Shown here: piece after piece, positions 4,677-5,493 of the stretch
Position numbering within the stretch: the stretch's first letter is position 1
How the letters are laid out: every line of letters begins with the position of its first letter
NCBI GenBank assembly: GCA_003250175.1
Contig: QKHD01000303.1
Location: 1-5,493, forward strand
DNA from: Helicobacteraceae bacterium
GTDB lineage: Bacteria > Campylobacterota > Campylobacteria > Campylobacterales > SZUA-545
Direction: 5' to 3'
DNA: 5,493 nt
Translations under genes and position numbers: made by a program
Notes under the pieces: generated by a model
What the model saw: only the letters and a program-made list of their open reading frames with translations
What the model was told of the DNA's origin: nothing
Databases searched by the model: none

Positions 4677-5493
4677 AGGATATGCTCCCTGATCTGCTTA
4701 ACGAAGTTCTCCGGATCGGTCTTGGGGATAAAGCCCTTGGCCCCCAACTCCAGGACCTTCTTGGCCACCCCTTCGTTGGACATACTGGTATTGACCACCA
4801 CCGGAATGTGCCCCAGCCGGGAGCTCTCCCGGATATGGCGCAGCACCTGGTAGCCGTCCTTTCTAGGCATCTCCAGGTCGGTAATGACGATCCCCACCTC
4901 CGCCAGGGCGGCGTCATCCAGCCTGTCAAGATATTCGATGATCTCCTGCCCGTCGTGGAAGACCTGGTAATCCAGCGGTGTCTCTCCCATGATACCGTCG
5001 ATAATGGCCCGGGCCGCCTTGGAGTCTTCGGCGATAAGGACACGCTTCATATTGGCCAGGTCGTCGTTATCTCCGGATTCGACGGAGCCCATTCCGAAGG
5101 TGTCGGTCACCAGGCTCTCCACGTCGAGTACCAGACAGATCTCGTCATGGCCGCCGATTTCGACGATGGTGTTGTAGGTGATCACATCCTCAAACATCTG
5201 GTCGGGTTTTTGAAGGTCGCCGATGGGGATATTGAAGATGTTGTTGATTCCCATGATGGGAAACGCCACCATGTGCTGGTTGTATTCGCAGACCATATAC
5301 TCGTAGTAGTTGTTCTCCGGAGTGAAGATGCCCAGCCATTTTTCGATGTTGATAATCGGCACCACGGCGTTATGGTACTGAATGTAGCCGTCCAGGAAAA
5401 CCGACTTGACAGTGTCGTTGCGGATCACCTTGTATTTGTTGTAATCCTCGAAAGAGCGGATCTTGGAGACGTTGATCCCGTAATAACGCCCGT
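4673..5493 (-). CDS. cheV: CheV chemotaxis coupling protein (CheW domain plus receiver), N-terminus outside the window
   Basis: The frame is open to the window edge, so the true start lies beyond 5493; the GTG at 5428 is internal, because the 21 codons before it continue the CheW domain (RYYGINVSKIRSFEDY). About 272 residues are seen. The CheW-like part (5491 to about 5090) includes GYIQYHNAVVPIINIEKWLG and should bind chemoreceptors and CheA at the cell pole. After a short linker comes a receiver domain with all key residues: the acidic pair Glu-Asp (IAEDSKA, codons 5029-5024), phospho-acceptor Asp in VITDLEMPRKDG (codon 4879-4877), Thr in VVNTSMS, and Lys in GFIPKTD. Phosphorylation by CheA would tune receptor adaptation. 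It is the first visible gene of a unit with the exported protein and msrB, overlapping the next gene by four bases. The promoter lies outside the window. Confidence 0.94.
   Translation of the reverse strand, partial: GRYYGINVSKIRSFEDYNKYKVIRNDTVKSVFLDGYIQYHNAVVPIINIEKWLGIFTPENNYYEYMVCEYNQHMVAFPIMGINNIFNIPIGDLQKPDQMFEDVITYNTIVEIGGHDEICLVLDVESLVTDTFGMGSVESGDNDDLANMKRVLIAEDSKAARAIIDGIMGETPLDYQVFHDGQEIIEYLDRLDDAALAEVGIVITDLEMPRKDGYQVLRHIRESSRLGHIPVVVNTSMSNEGVAKKVLELGAKGFIPKTDPENFVKQIREHIL

Noticed and set aside
4519..5043. Open frame of 174 codons on the minus strand in a second frame inside cheV
   Set aside because: It is Ser/Arg/Trp/Pro-rich with no recognisable motif, and it overlaps the intact receiver domain of CheV, so it is a frame shadow.
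5426..5428. GTG at 5428 as the start of cheV
   Set aside because: The frame stays open to the window edge and the preceding 21 codons encode typical CheW-domain sequence, so this GTG is an internal valine.
1..5493. CRISPR array, tRNA/rRNA, insertion sequence or defence cassette
   Set aside because: No regular direct repeats, cloverleaf-like sequence, transposase or terminal inverted repeats were seen. Coding sequence fills nearly the whole window.

Overview
This is a compact bacterial chromosomal window with seven protein genes and almost no spare DNA. The only non-coding gaps are about 80, 20 and 9 bases. It looks GC-rich by eye (roughly mid-50s percent, not computed). Shine-Dalgarno sites are AAGGA/AGGAGG-like, and the promoters have a clear TATAAT -10 box but no recognisable -35. 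That promoter style, together with a CheV of the CheW-REC type, suggests a high-GC member of the Campylobacterota. A gammaproteobacterium is not excluded, and the organism call is inference.

Layout. Positions 1-1524 on the minus strand hold a two-gene unit: an arylamine N-acetyltransferase (nat) followed by an overlapping AlkC-like DNA alkylation repair protein cut by the window start. A short divergent promoter region (1525-1604) separates this from three plus-strand genes: a six-helix membrane class III adenylate cyclase with a HAMP domain (1605-3062), a YqaA/DedA-type membrane protein (3083-3505) and a small acidic protein of unknown function (3515-3826). Positions 3823-5493 on the minus strand hold a second unit, transcribed from right to left: a CheV chemotaxis coupling protein whose N-terminus lies outside the window, an exported small protein without cysteines, and methionine sulfoxide reductase B (msrB). 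These three overlap by 4 bp and 1 bp. The plus and minus units meet tail to tail with overlapping stop codons and no visible terminator.

How they may work together. nat and the alkylation-repair gene could both handle reactive or xenobiotic chemicals. The cheV-exported protein-msrB unit joins a chemotaxis signalling protein with repair of oxidised protein. The cyclase is a membrane receptor-like enzyme predicted to make cAMP. These links rest on gene order only.

I found no CRISPR array, mobile element, RNA gene, defence island or clearly new biological system. The points most worth checking are a likely leaderless mRNA for yqaA, a palindromic shared -10 element between nat and the cyclase, the overlapping cheV-msrB unit, and the unknown 103-residue protein.
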